Source of the DNA: Eurosta solidaginis
Taxonomy: Eukaryota > Arthropoda > Insecta > Diptera > Tephritidae
DNA length: 64,000 nucleotides
Assembly: GCF_040869045.1 (NCBI RefSeq)
Contig: NC_090322.1
Span: 172,622,672 to 172,686,671 of the forward strand
Reading direction: 5' to 3'
In this document: one piece after another, positions 45,300 through 57,274 of the stretch
Position numbering within the stretch: position 1 is the stretch's first letter
Layout of the letters: every line of letters starts with the position of its first letter
The notes under the pieces: model-generated
Told to the model about the DNA's origin: nothing
Databases searched by the model: none
What the model saw: only the letters and a program-made list of their open reading frames with translations
Translations under genes and position numbers: made by a program

Positions 45300-45863
45300 G
45301 CTTTGCCTGAAATTTGGTATATTAAATTCTAGTCTAACCTGTATTGATCACGTTAATGCTGTTGTGGGTAAGGTCTATGGCACTCTGCGTAATTTGAGAC
45401 AATCAGCGCTCTACTTGATACTCGTCGAAAATTCGCCTTACAACCTATTATGCCAATCATAACATACTCGGAGTTGGTATACAGTAATTTTGATTCAGTA
45501 TCCGCTCATAAAATGAAGGTGGCATTCAATTACATTACTCGTTATGTCTATGGGTTGCGCAAATTCGGTCACGACTCTTAGGTTGTAACCTTCTTGAGTA
45601 TCAAAGGGCTAGGAGTTGCACGTTTCTCTTTCGCATACTATCTTTTCAACCCGCCTCCGTATTTGTATGAAAAACTTGTATTCAATAGGTCAACTCGGTC
45701 ATGCACTCTAATGCTGCCCCGCTTTAACCATATGGCCTCTCGGCTGTTTTTCGTCAACACCATACGTCTCTGGAATTCAATTCCCACTTCAGTAAGAAAC
45801 TCTCTAAACCAAAATAATTATAGGCAAATTCTTAAAAGTTTTTTTTACATTCATAATATTTAA
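45300..45863 (+). pseudogene. LINE F-like RT C-terminal fragment
   Basis: Pieces read CIDHVNAVVGKVYGTLRNLR (post-RT region) and, in another frame to 45,863, PRFNHMASRLFFVNTIRLWN with SIPTSVRNSLN, the usual C-terminal end of Jockey/CR1-type ORF2. It has several stops and frameshifts; the 5' part is absent. Confidence 0.65.
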
Positions 45864-45929
45864 ACCTAACAGCAAATGGTCTGAAACCTTAACTCACTAT
45901 TTCCTGTATAACCCCAACCCTTCTTCTTT

Positions 45930-48506
45930 CCCTTTTTATACTCAGTTGAGCAGAGCTCACAGAGTATATTAAGTTTGATTGGATAACGGTTGGTTGTACA
46001 TATATAAAGGAATCGAGATAGATATAGACTTTCATATATCAAAATAATCAGGATCGAAAAAAAATTTGATTGAGCCACGTCCGTCCGTTAACACGATAAC
46101 TTGAGTAAATTTTGAGGTATATTGATGAAATTTGGTATGTAGGTTCCTGAGCGCTCATCTCAGACCGCTATTTAAAATGAACGATATCGGACTATAACCA
46201 CGCCCACTTTTTCGATATCGAAAATTTCGAAAAACCGAAAAAGTGCGATAATTCATTACAGAAGACAGCTAAAGCGACGAAGCTTGGTAGATGAGTTGAA
46301 CTTATGACGCAGAATAGAAAATTAGTAAAATTTTGGACAATGGGCGTGGCACCGCCCACTTTTAAAAGAAGGTAATTTAAAATTTTGCAAGATGTAATTT
46401 GGCAGTCGTTGAAGATATCATGATGAAATTTGGCAGGAACGTTACTCCCATTACTATATGTACGCTTAATAAAAATTAGCAAAATCGGAGAAGGACCACG
46501 CCCACTTTAAAAAAAAAAATTTTTTTAAAGTAAAATTTTAACAAAAAATTTAATATCTTTACAGTATATAAGTAAATTATGTCAACATTCAACTCCAGTA
46601 ATGATATGGTGCAACAAAATACAAAAATAAAAGAAAATTTCAAAATGGGCGTGGCTCCGCCCTTTTTCATTTAATTTATCTAGGATACTTTTAACGCCAT
46701 AAGTCGAACAAAAATTAACCAATCCTTTTGAAATTTGGTAGGGGCCTACATTTTATGACGTTAACTGTTTTCTGTGAAAATGGGCGAACTCGGTTGATGC
46801 CACGCCCAGTTTTTATACACAGTCGTCCGTCTGTCCTTCCGCATGGCCGTTAACACGATAACTTGAGCAAAAATCGACATATCTTTAATGAACTTAGTTC
46901 ACGTGCTTACTTGAACTCACTTTATCTTGGTATGAAAAATGAACGAAATCCGACTATGACCACGCCCACTTTTTCGACATCGAAAATTACGAAAAATTAA
47001 AAAAATTCCATAATTCTATACCAAATACGAAAAAAGGGATGAAACATGGTAAGGTAATTGGATTGTTTTATTGACGCGAAATATAACTTTAGAAAAAACT
47101 TTATGAAATGGTTGTGACACCTACCATATTAAGTAGAAGAAAATGAAAAAGTTCTGCAGGGCGAAATAAAAAACCCTTAAAATCTTGGCAGGTATTACAT
47201 ATATAAATAAATTAGCGGTATCCAACAGATGATGTTCTGGGTCACCCTGGTCCACATTTTGGTCGATATCTGGAAAACGCCTTCACACCACTCGCTTTTA
47301 AACTCTCATTAATACCTTTAATTTGATACCCATATCGTACAAACTCATTCTAGAGTCACCCCTGGTCCACCTTTATGGCGATATCTCCAAAAGGCGTCCA
47401 CCTATAGAACTAAGCCCCACACCCTTTTAAAATACTCATTAACACCTTTCATTTGATAACCATATCGTACAAACATATTCTAAAGTCACCCCTGGTCCAC
47501 CTTTATGGCGATATCTCGAAAAGGCGAACACCTATAGAACGAAGGCCCACTCCCTTTTAAAAATACTCATTAACACCTTTCATTTGATACCCACATCGTA
47601 CAAACAAAGTCTAGAGTCACCCGTGGTCCACCTTTATTGCGATACCTCGAAAAGGCGTCCACCTATAGAACTAAGGCCCACTCCCTTTTAAAATAATCAT
47701 TAACTCCTTTCGTTTGATACCCATATTGCACAAACGAATTCTAGAGTCACCCCTGGCCCACCTTTGTGGCGATATCTCGAAATGGCGTCCACCTATGGAA
47801 CTAAGGACTACTCCCTTTTAAACTACTCATTAACACCTTTCTTTTGATGCCCATATTGTACAAACAAATTCTAGGGTCACCCCTGGTCCACCTTTATGGC
47901 GATATCTCGAAAATGCGACCACCTATACAACAACCACCACTCCCTTTTAATACCCTCATTAATACCTTTAATTTGATACCCATATCGTACAAACACATTC
48001 TAGAGTCACCCCTGGTCCACCTTTATTGCTATATTCCGAAACCGCATCCACCTATAGAACTAAGGCCCATTCCCTTTTAAAATACTCATTAACACCATTC
48101 GTTTGATGCCCATATTGTATAAACAAATTCTAGGGTCACCCCTGGTCCACCTTTGTGGCTATATCTCGAAACGGCGTCCACCTATGGAACTAAGGATTAC
48201 TCCCTTTTAAAATATTCATTCACACCTTTCATTTGATACCCATATCGTACAAACGCATTCTAAAGTCAACCCTGATCCACCTTTATGGCTATATCCCTAA
48301 ATGGCGTCCACCTATAGAACTATGGCCCACTCCCTCATAAAATACTCTTTAATGCCTTTCATTTGATACACATGTCATACAAACACATTCCAGGGTTTCC
48401 CTCGGTTCATTTTCCTACATGGTTATTTTCCCTTATGTTGTCACCATAGCTCTCAACTGAGTATGTAATGTTCGGTTACACCCGAACTTAGCCTTCCTTA
48501 CTTGTT
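45930..48506 (+). mobile_element. Helentron-like non-autonomous element 2 (with 130-bp array)
   Basis: The 5' end CCTTTTTATACTCAGTTGAG (45,931) carries the sub-terminal repeat ATACTCAGTTGAG. Its inverse CTCAACTGAGTAT is at 48,452-48,464. A hairpin follows (GTTCGG/CCGAAC stem, 48,470-48,487), and the terminus is CTTACTTGTT (48,497-48,506), the same ending as element 1. The left half has phrases such as ACCACGCCCACTTTTTCGA repeated at 46,198, 46,498 and 46,960. No protein of its own. Confidence 0.7.
47236..48410. repeat. Tandem array, 130-bp unit, about nine copies
   Basis: The marker CTAGAGTCACCCCTGGTCCA (with variants) starts at about 47,351, 47,481, 47,612, 47,742, 47,872, 48,001, 48,131, 48,261 and 48,391: spacing 129-131 bp throughout. 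Each unit contains GGCGATATCTCGAAAA and TTTGATACCCATAT. Confidence 0.9.
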
Positions 48507-49832
48507 CTTTTCTATTTTTCTATTTAAGTTATTTGTTCCGTTAAAATGTTATAAATTTAAACATAATTCACATAAATTATTGTAATTTACATAAATTGTT
48601 ACTCCGTTTGTTGTACGATAATATACTCGTTGTCTTAATGTACTAATAATGATTGTTAAATAAGTGATAAATTTGCTTTTATTAGTATTTACGATGCTTT
48701 TTTCCGGGAAGTAGACCAGAGACGGACTGGGGCTGGGACTGAGACTCGGAATGGGACTGGAACAAAATACATACCACCCTCTGGGACTGGCAATAAGGGA
48801 TGGAATGAGAAGAACTTGAGAGAAGAGAAATGATAGAAGAAGGAGACTGAGAAAGAGATGGAATGAGACGAAAATGGAGATAGATGAAGCGAAAAAGACG
48901 AAGGGAGAAGTGAATAAAAAGATTAGGAAAAGTGTAGAGGGGGAGGGCAGAGTTATACGGAAAAAGCTTATTAAAATGTATGCAGATAGACCAAATTTAG
49001 GGCAAACGTCTGCCGGGTCTGCTAGTTACATATATGATCAATCTGATGATAACAACAATCTGAAAAAAGAACCATCAAGATTCAACCTGGCGTTATGGAC
49101 TAACGTCCGTGCCATTCAACCAAACCCCCCCGCCCAAAAAAAAAAAAAATATTCGAAATCGAGAAAAGACAGCATATAAAATTCTTGTGATTACGAGTAT
49201 AGCAACATATGTATGTAAGTGTGACAAGAAAAAAATTTATTTTAGGTACATTCGATTATTGGATACAAAAACATTTAAACAGCAATATGTCGGCACTCTG
49301 ATGTCTGTGAGTGTACCCGGCCTGTAGTATATAGCAATATAGAAGTATTACATATATAGGAAAATAAGAATAAATATTTCCTATTGAAATTTATATATAA
49401 ATGTATTTTATTATTTCACTAAATGTTAAAATGTTCATTTCTAAGTCCTTTTCCTTTCTCTGTGTCTTCTTTCTTCATTTGTTAAATACTATTCAATCTA
49501 TAACCAGCCAAAGGTTGTCATCACTACTGCTGTCTTTTAATATTTATTAACTACTTTTCTTTAGTTTTAAGATTTACATTTACATACATAAATATTTCAC
49601 TATTGTCCGTTATATTTAATTTAATTTGATTAATCTAATTTATTATTATAAATGTTCAATTTTTATAGCTCATGCTATTCATGACTAGCACTGTTAAATA
49701 ATTTGTCAAAATTGTTGTGCTAGGAACAAATTTTCAAATAAATACAATACATACAATACTATGAAAAATATTTAATGACTGACTCAACTATGAACACTTG
49801 TTGAACAATATAAAATTTAAATGTTAGGGTAA
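48507..49832. other. AT-rich, no gene seen
   Basis: A Gly/Glu/Lys-rich purine tract (48,700-48,960) gives an ORF at 48,874-49,179 that looks like low-complexity chance coding. No repeat partner in the window. Confidence 0.4.
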
Positions 49833-50360
49833 TAGTGCAGTTTACGGTACCCACCGAAATTTGGGCAACAATTTTCGAGTGAGGTATCAGAAGACGCGTA
49901 TTCACGTCTAGATCAAGAATCCGAAAGCGGAAGTTTACATTTTTTACCCGTTCAATAGATATTAACGAATAACCGAAAAAAGACCACGGGTCCCTCCGAA
50001 ACCGGGGGTGGGATCCATAGTATTTTTTGCGCAGAACACCTTTCTGCGTTGGCGGCCTTCGGCCGCGCTTATAAAAAATAAAATAATAAATAAAAAATAA
50101 CCCTGGGACTACGCCATGCCAAGTCCGGGTGTGTGGTATAGCCGTGGCTACCGCCACGGTGATGCACAATTTTTTTTGTGGGTATAAACACAACAACAAC
50201 CACATTAAAATCGCCAACTTCAACTACAAATATTCCCGGACAGAGATACAATTTTTCTTTTCCGCCTTCGGATTATTGTTCTCGAGATTAATACGCGTCT
50301 TTTGATACCTCACTCGAAAATCTTGGCCAAACTTTAGGGTGGGTACCGTAAACTGCACTA
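49833..50360. mobile_element. 528-bp TIR element with about 70-bp inverted ends
   Basis: Starts TAGTGCAGTTTACGGTACCC (49,833) and ends in its inverse (50,360). Complementarity continues through CGAGTGAGGTATC to GACGCGTATT. If TA is counted as duplicated, the target is TA. The interior shares CGAAACCGGGGGT and the GGCGGCCTTCGGCCGCGCTT block with the element at 31,057. Confidence 0.8.
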
Positions 50361-50973
50361 CTACCAATGTTAGTTGCTAAGCAACACTTTTGTTCTGAAA
50401 ACTTGAACTGCACCGCCACACTACCCGCCTTGGTAGAGAATTTGGCTACAAATCCAAAATTTCTCGAAATCGAATTTTCCTGCCAGACCAGGTCGTGCAT
50501 TCTGGAACTGGTGCATTTGTAGGAACAGGAGCAGGTACAGACGTTGAAACAGGAACTAATGTAGAAGTAGGAATAGGTGTTGAAACAATAGCCGTGTTTT
50601 TTAACACGCGTATATACGTTTACGTTTACGGGTAAAAAAAAAACGGCCATCGACAGTTGCGCATAGCCATATAAAAGATTTGGCAGCACTGCCCCGCAAA
50701 TGTCAAAATGCCACAAAAACTTGGCAGAACTGTATTCGTATACATATTTTTTTTTGTTTATTTATGACAGTTCAGTAATTATTCCGGAAAACATTAAAAC
50801 GCAGAAAAAATATAATTGCTGAAATGTTAAAAAAATTCTTACAAGCTCTCGCTTAACCTGGTGTGTAAAAAGGAAAAATTCTTGTGCTTTGTTCAAGCAC
50901 TTCTAAATGACAGAACACCTTTCTGCGTTGGCGGCTTTCGCCCGAAATAATGTTAAGTTATATAGAATCAACG
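50361..50973. other. No gene recognised
   Basis: Contains a few short copies of TE phrases (e.g. CAGAACACCTTTCTGCGTTG at 50,912, as in the 49.8-kb element). A minus-strand ORF over 50,288-50,716 is not recognised. Confidence 0.35.
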
Positions 50974-51130
50974 GAATGGCCTAGAAGGTTTCATGTGGTC
51001 ATACTAAATCGCTCCCGAGGTGGTCGGGCTAGTACTTTAATGGTGCTTGTTTCCGGAACGTACCCGATCTGCATCCGGCAAAGGACCAACAAAGTCCATA
51101 ACGGAGAGTGTCATCGGTACAACAACAACA
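50974..51130 (+). mobile_element. SINE 3' part, reversed halves, with short (CAA)n tail
   Basis: Matches the central and 3' SINE sequence (GGCCTAGAAGGTTTC...CGCTCCCGAGGTGG...TCCGGCAAAGGACC) and ends ACAACAACA. It directly precedes the succinyl-CoA ligase copy 3 flank; a related arrangement is at about 30.3 kb. Confidence 0.55.
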
Positions 51131-51273
51131 TTTGTTATTTTCTGCTATTCATTCATACGTATGTGAATTTTTAAATAATAAAAAAAGTGTTATATTAATT
51201 TAATAGATAACATCTCTGCCGGGGTGCGATTCAGCTCTGAATATGCCAAAATAAGAGGAAACCTACAATTAGG

Positions 51274-51721
51274 TGCAGATTCACGTTTTATTTGCCAAGG
51301 AGTTACCTTTATACAAGGTACTTTCTACAACCAAACGTTTTGGAATACGGTATCAAACTGGTTGGATGTATTTCCCCAAAAAAGGGTGGAACTACGCATC
51401 TTGGTTTGCCAGTATTTGCTTCGGTAATTTATATTTGTATTGATTAAAAATTGAATTGTAGATAATGTAATGTGAATTAAAATTTAATAGGAAGCCGAAG
51501 CAAAAAAGGCAACTGATCGGCATGCAACTGTTATTTATGTGCCGCCACCGGGAGCTGCTGCTGCTATCCTAGAAGCATTAGAAGCAGAAATTTCTTTGGT
51601 TGTTTGCCTCACCAAAGGAGTGCCCTAACATGATATAGTTCGCGTTAAACACGCTGTCTTAAGGCAAAATAAATCGCGTCTAGTCAGACCCGATTGTCCA
51701 GGAATCATCACACCAGAAAGG
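51274..51721 (+). pseudogene. Succinyl-CoA ligase alpha fragment, copy 3 (best preserved)
   Basis: Exon a (51,274-51,423) starts RFICQGVT and, after one frame change, reads [20 protein letters not shown] then GLPVFAS. Intron 51,424-51,490 (GT...AG). Exon b (51,491-51,721) reads [20 protein letters not shown], then [20 protein letters not shown], a TAA stop in place of Gln, and [20 protein letters not shown]; it ends at a GGTAAGT donor. The intact enzyme is the mitochondrial TCA-cycle ligase alpha subunit; this piece covers only its middle. The same stop is found in copies 1 and 2, so all derive from one dead progenitor. LINE F begins at about 51,810. Confidence 0.88.
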
Positions 51722-51799
51722 GTAAGTAAATTGCCTACTATTTTAAATATATAAACAACATGTATGCATTTGTTAGTGATAATTTGTCATGCTTTGGTT

Positions 51800-54214
51800 T
51801 ATAATCAACCATATTTCACTGTTACAATCAGTCACTTCGATGATAAAGTACACGGACTCAATGATTGTTTTAGGCGACTTTAAACTGCCACATATATCTT
51901 GGAATACCGTTGATCACAATATTGTCCCCGTATCACCCAAGATGCATAACAATGACTTTTTGGATGGAATTACTGATCTTTGCCTTAATCAAATCAACTT
52001 CTTTCCGAATAAGTATGGAAAATTCTTAGACTTAGCATTTGTTGACGTCATATCTAAATTCTCTATAAATCGGTGTGAACCTCTTGTTTTGCCAGAAGAC
52101 GTTTACCATCCTTCTCTTGAGATAACTTACGAAATCATAAGCAACGAAGTCGGCTGCACTAACAAAACATGTGCCTCTACCAGATGCTTTGATTTTTCCA
52201 AAACTAATTTCAACAATTTAAATAAAGAGCTTTCTGAGATAACTTGGCCTCGATATTTGCCCAAACGCAAATGCTCGTACATTGAACCAGTGCAAGCCTG
52301 GTTTACTAAAGTTTTAAAAGCTTTAAAAAATAAGAAATCACGTTTATTCAAATTATATAAGAGAACCGGTTTACATTCTCATTATGCACAGTACGTTATT
52401 TTCCGTCATAAGTATTTTGAACTTAATAAAAAGTGTTATAAAGCTTACATATGTAAAATTAAAAGAAACATTATTTGCCACCCGAAGTCTTTTTATGATT
52501 TCGTAAATTCTAAACGCAGAACTAACGGATTTCCTTCTGCCATGAAGTTTAGAAATAGCATTTCCAGCCACGATCAAGAGATTGCAAACTTCTTCGCTCA
52601 ATTCTTTCACTCTAATTACTCTGCTGTGGTTGATTCATCACCACAAATTATCCGTATGAGCTCCATTCTAGTAACTCAAAATATGCCCCACATTTGCTGC
52701 CTGAAGATGTTCTACTACATCTAAAGACCCTAAAAGAATCTTTCAAATACGGTCCCGATTTGATCCCAACATGATTTCTTAAAAAATGTGCGGAATACAT
52801 TTACCAGCCCCTTCCTGATCTGTTTAACCTCTCTTTAAAAAATGGCATTTTCCCGATGGCTTGGAAGGAATCTTTTCTTATCCCACTCCATAAAAAAGGA
52901 AGCAAGTCGTCTATTGAAAACTATCGTGGAATAGCAAAGCTCTCCGCTATCCCTAAGCTTTTCGAAGCAATCGTTACTAATCACCTTACATTTTCGATTT
53001 CTACATTGATAGATATTTCTCAGCATGGCTTTTGTAGAGCCAAATCAACCACAACCAATTGGCTTGAATTTACAACTCACGTCTTTAATGGGTTTAGAAA
53101 CAATCATCATACCGACGTTATATACACTGATTTCAGCAAAGCATTCGACAAAGTACGCCACTCATTACTTGTTTATAAACTCGAATTGCTTGGTTTTCAA
53201 CCTGGCCTAACTCGCTGGATCTCCTATCTTTGCGGTAGAACTCAAAGAGTCATTTAAAAAAAAAATTGTTCGAATGTCATCGATGTTCCCTCCGGTTTGC
53301 CTCAGGGCAGCCATCTCGGTCCTATTCTGTTTTTGATCTTTATAAACGATGTTTCCACAACTATAAAATATTCTAAAATTTTAATGTATGCCGACGACGT
53401 AAAACTTTTTAAGTCATACGCGTCGGTTGAAGAACGTTCTGTACTCCAGGCGGATTTAAATCGTTTAGTTACTTGGTGTAATGCGAATTTTATGCCACTC
53501 AACATAGAAAAATGTAAATCCATGTGTTTTTCACGTGGGAACATACAGCCAGCTTCCTACACAATTAATGGCCAAACTCTGGAAAGCGTTGATGTTTTTG
53601 TCGACTTGGGAGTTACAATGAATTGCGAACTTAGTTTCAACCCTCATATTAATGCCACAGTCAATAAAGCGAGAGGAGTTTTAGCATTTGTGAAGAGATG
53701 GGCAAAGGAGTTTGGTGATCCTTACGTTACAAAAACCCTTTTTACATCATTGGTGAGGCCGATATTAGAATATGGATCGATAATTTGGAATCCGCGTTAT
53801 CAAGTTCATGTGGATAGACTAGAATCAATTCAAAAACAGTTTTTACTTTTTGCCTTTAGAAATCTTCAATGGGACTCTCCGTATAATCTTCCTCCTTACA
53901 CTAATCGATTAAAACTAATAAATCTTCCTACCCTTGCAAGTCGTAGAGAAATGGTAGGTGTACTATTTATGGCTAAACTTTTAAATGGATCGATTTCAAG
54001 CCCATTTCTATTGAACGAAGTAAACTTGAATGTTCCATGCCGAGTTTCAAGGCATTATAAACCTATAATTCTTAAACAATGCAGAAGCAATTTCCAACTA
54101 CACGAACCTTTTCTATGTTTGTGTGAAGATTATAACTCTCACTCGAGAATAATTGATGTTTCGGACTCGCTCTTTGCCATAAAAAAGACGGTTCTATCTT
54201 CTCTTAATAATTAA
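51800..54214 (+). pseudogene. LINE F (Jockey/CR1-like), endonuclease C-terminal part and reverse transcriptase
   Basis: The frame 51,789-52,724 has the endonuclease tail (MIVLGDFKLPHISW, DLAFVD) and a linker. After a frameshift come the RT blocks KESFLIPLHKKGS, IYTDFSKAFDKV, and (from 53,297) LPQGSHLGPILFLIFINDV with the catalytic YADD box near 53,390. The C-terminal region ends at 54,214. Disabling changes: a frameshift at about 52,720, a stop at about 52,770, and a stop at 53,255. The 5' end is missing. No RNase H is seen. Clade call (CR1/Jockey group) is tentative. Confidence 0.85.
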
Positions 54215-54273
54215 AAAATTATATTTATACTTTTAGTCTATTGTATTTTGTGAATCTATATTTCTCAGCTGAT

Positions 54274-54345
54274 GAGTTTCTCTGTAGCTGAGTGGTTTTA
54301 GATCTCGGCGCTTAAGAAGCCACTGCCTCTCAAAGACTCGGTAAC
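54274..54345 (+). other. tRNA-like sequence followed by an A-rich tail (possible SINE)
   Basis: GTAGCTGAGTGGTTTTAGAT resembles the D-arm/A-box of Leu/Ser-type tRNAs, and CGCTTAAGAAGCC resembles an anticodon arm (anticodon TAA). The B-box is poor and no full cloverleaf forms. The following 54,346-54,465 is very A-rich. A tRNA-derived retroposon is more likely than a working tRNA. Confidence 0.35.
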
Positions 54346-54529
54346 AAAAAAATTATAAGTAACACATAAATAAGAATTAGGATACAAAAAAAAAAATAAA
54401 AGTAAAAAAAATAAAAAAAAAAAAAAACAAAAAAAAAAGTATGTATGAATTAAAAAAAAAAAAAACAGGATTAGCCTGGTTTCATCGGGCCACTTGAGGG
54501 CAGTGCGCTGCCACAACGGCCGAGAAAAA

Positions 54530-54757
54530 AAAAATCAAATAGAACAGCTCTTGGGATTCTTAGGTTATCTTGCGACAGGTCTATTATTGTCCTGTAGCGA
54601 CTTGTGCTATAACCTCCAAACAGTATTTTAGATTTTCTGAAACCTGGCGTATTGCTCCAGTGTTCTCTCTTCTCCCTCCCTTCTACTAATAAATGCCCCT
54701 GTAAGCCAACTGGCAGGAACGGATCGGGATCGATGGGTGATGCAGTTGCTGCCTCTG
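54530..54757 (-). pseudogene. LINE C, C-terminal region (truncated)
   Basis: Minus strand: LTGAFISRRE-like segment then GGYSTSRYRTIIDLSQDNLR, ending abruptly at IPRAVL. It abuts LINE A's 3' end at about 54,757, the same join as at 28.4 kb. Confidence 0.6.
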
Positions 54758-55863
54758 TTGTTCTTATTGTAGCAGTGCTTCGCCCCATCCAATAGATGTG
54801 ACCGATCACAAATTGTCATCAATATCCTCTAACGGAAGTCCAAGGAAACTTGCTGTTTCAACAGGGGTGGACCATAATGCAAGGGGTGTTAGAGGCGTTG
54901 GTTCCACATTACAATTAAAGAGATGGTTGGTGTCATGTGGGGACACATTGCAAGCGGGGCATACATTTTGTATGTCGGGGTTGATTCTGGATAGGTGAGA
55001 GTTTAGCCTGTTACAGTATCCAGAACGAAGTTCAGCCGGAGTGACTCGCGTTTCCCTGGGGAGTATGCGTTCCTCTTCCGCAAGTTTTGGGTACTGTCCT
55101 TTGAGTACTGGATTCACCGGGCAATTCCTGGCATAAAGGTCCGACGCCTGTTTGTGGAGTTCACCAAGGACCTGCTTGTGTTTTTTTTGTTTCATACGGC
55201 TGAGTTGTCAGGTGCCGTATTTCCTCAAAGTGCTTACGGAGATTACTCCTTAAGTCCCTAGGCGGTGTTGGCTAATTAATCAGATGTCTGTTGGGATGCC
55301 CAGGTTTCACGAGGCGAAAAACTGGAGAGATCAGGGAGGTAGCCGTTTATTGTGTTGCAAAGCTCATCGATCTGTGGCCCTGGGCCTGTGGCCATTATTG
55401 TGCAGTCATCGGCGTAGGAAACGATAGTAACTCCTTCTGGTGGCGAAGGTAGCTTAGATATGTAGAAATTAAACAAAAGTAGGGATAGGATACCACTCTG
55501 AGGCACCCCCTGTTTAATTCTTCTTGGTTTAGATGTTTCATTTTTAAATTGCACCGATGCCTGCCGACCACCCAGATAATTTACGGTCCACCTTTTAAGT
55601 CATAGGGGAAGAGTAGACCCTTCCAGGTCTTGCAGTAACGTGCCATGGTTGACCGTATCAAAAGCTTTTGATAGGTCTAGCGCAACGAGTATTGTTCTAC
55701 GGTGGGGGTTTTGATTTAAACCGCAATTTATCTGGGTGCCGATGACATTTAGCGCGGTGGTGGTGCTATGGAGTTTTATGAAGCCATGATGATGACAGGC
55801 TAGCTGCAAATTTGCTTTGAAGTAGGGGAGCAAAATGGCTTCAAGCGTCTCGGCTACTGGCGA
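54758..55863 (-). pseudogene. LINE A copy 1: RT second half, C-terminal region, 3' UTR
   Basis: Minus strand from 55,863: SPVAETLEAILLPYFKANL, ALDLSKAFDTVNHGTLLQDL, GVPQSGILSLLLFNFYISKL, SYADD (catalytic). After an internal gap comes KQVLGELHKQASDLYARNCP to FLGLPLEDIDDNL (stop near 54,806). The upstream half of RT and the endonuclease lie beyond LINE B at 59,373-60,330. Jockey-type. Frameshifts and a deletion after the RT box make it inactive. Confidence 0.8.
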
Positions 55864-55939
55864 TTTCATTTTCATTTCATTTCATTTATTTATTACGGCA
55901 AAAAAGCCTAATTCATAAATTAAATTATATTATAATTTA

Positions 55940-56980
55940 CTATCTTATTGCTAAGGTTTTACAAAATTCATAAAGTGTTGCTTTAAAAGCTCCGATTTCA
56001 TTACAACTTTTTATATCTATAGGCAGTTCATTGAAACTTTTTAGACCTTTATAAAAAATATTTTGCTGATCTATTTCAGTTCTGAATAAAGGCAGTTTGA
56101 AATTGTGTTTATTCCTTGTATTAATGTTATGTGTTTGCTTAACTAATACTACGTTTTTACTTAGATATTCAGGTACATTTTCACTTTTAATATTAAATAT
56201 AAACTTCATAGCGTGAAAAAAAATCTTTTGCTTTACACTTAACCAGTTCAAACTTTTCAGCATATCAGCCGTACGAGTATCTCTAGGTTTTTTAAGAATA
56301 AATCTCATACATCTGTTTTGCATCTTTTGAAGTTTATCTATTTCTTTGTCTGACACAATGAATAGAATAGATGGGCAGTTTACAAAGTGCGGTTCTATAA
56401 TGGACTTATATATAATTATTTTGTACTTTTTTTGAATATATTTGGATGTTCTCTGCATAACCCCAATTTTTTTCGCAACTTTCTGGACTGTGTAGTTTAT
56501 ATGTTCTTCAAACTTGAGTTTGTTATCAATTATAATTTCCAAATATTTTATACTGTCAACTTTTTGTATGCTTTCATCATTTATTTTTAAACCAATTATA
56601 TCCTCATTAACGTTCCTCCTTGTTATTATCATAAATTTCGTTTTATTTATATTAAGTTTCAGTCTATTTCCGCACAACCATTTATACAGGTTATTCAGTT
56701 CATGTTGTATTTTAGAAAGTGCAGAATTAATATTATTCTCACTAATCATTATTAATGCATCATCAGCGAATAGTTTAATTTCACAACCTTCAATAGCGTT
56801 AACTATATCATTAATATAAATTAAGAACAGTATCGGTGCCAAAACTGAGCCTTGTGGTAACCCTATGGGTACTTCCAATTCATCAGACATCACGCTATTT
56901 ATAACCGTTTTCTGTCTCCTCTGCTTCAAATAGCTGCGAAACCAGTCAAGTTCTACACCAGTTATACCAATACGTTCCAT
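55940..56980 (-). pseudogene. LINE B reverse transcriptase, second half and C-terminal region
   Basis: Contains GLPQGSVLAPILFLIYINDI, the catalytic FADDA box (F replaces the usual Y), KLNINKTKFMII and a Jockey/CR1-like C-terminal tail with PLFRTEIDQQNIFYKGLKSF. The frame is open for 346 codons. It is separated by a frameshift near 56,990-57,060 (a T-run) from the first half, which includes LSGFRKKHSCETAL. Confidence 0.85.
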
Positions 56981-57274
56981 TTTTTGATTAAGATCTCCCT
57001 ATCCACTGTTTCAAAAGCTCGTTTGAGGTCTAGGAAGACTGAAACAACCACTTTTTTTTTTATTTAACTCTTCTTTCCAGTCATGTATCACCAAATTAAG
57101 AGCTGTCTCACATGAATGTTTCTTTCTAAAGCCTGACAGCTGGTGGGCTAGTATATTATTATCTTCAATGTATTTCGTTAACTGGTTCTTAACATAAGCT
57201 TCAAGTATTTTACAATCACTAGGCAGGGTGTTTATGGGTCTAAGTTCTTCAGGTTTTACTGTCTTTTTAACTTT

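Noticed and set aside
41009..48410. Tandem arrays considered as CRISPR or centromeric satellite
   Set aside because: Units of 130 and 152 bp are contiguous with no spacers and lie inside dispersed elements in a eukaryotic genome.
48874..49179. Lys/Glu-rich ORF
   Set aside because: Comes from a purine-rich low-complexity tract without a recognisable domain.
54274..54345. Working tRNA-Leu gene
   Set aside because: Weak B-box, no acceptor-stem pairing and an A-rich tail; a SINE head is more likely.
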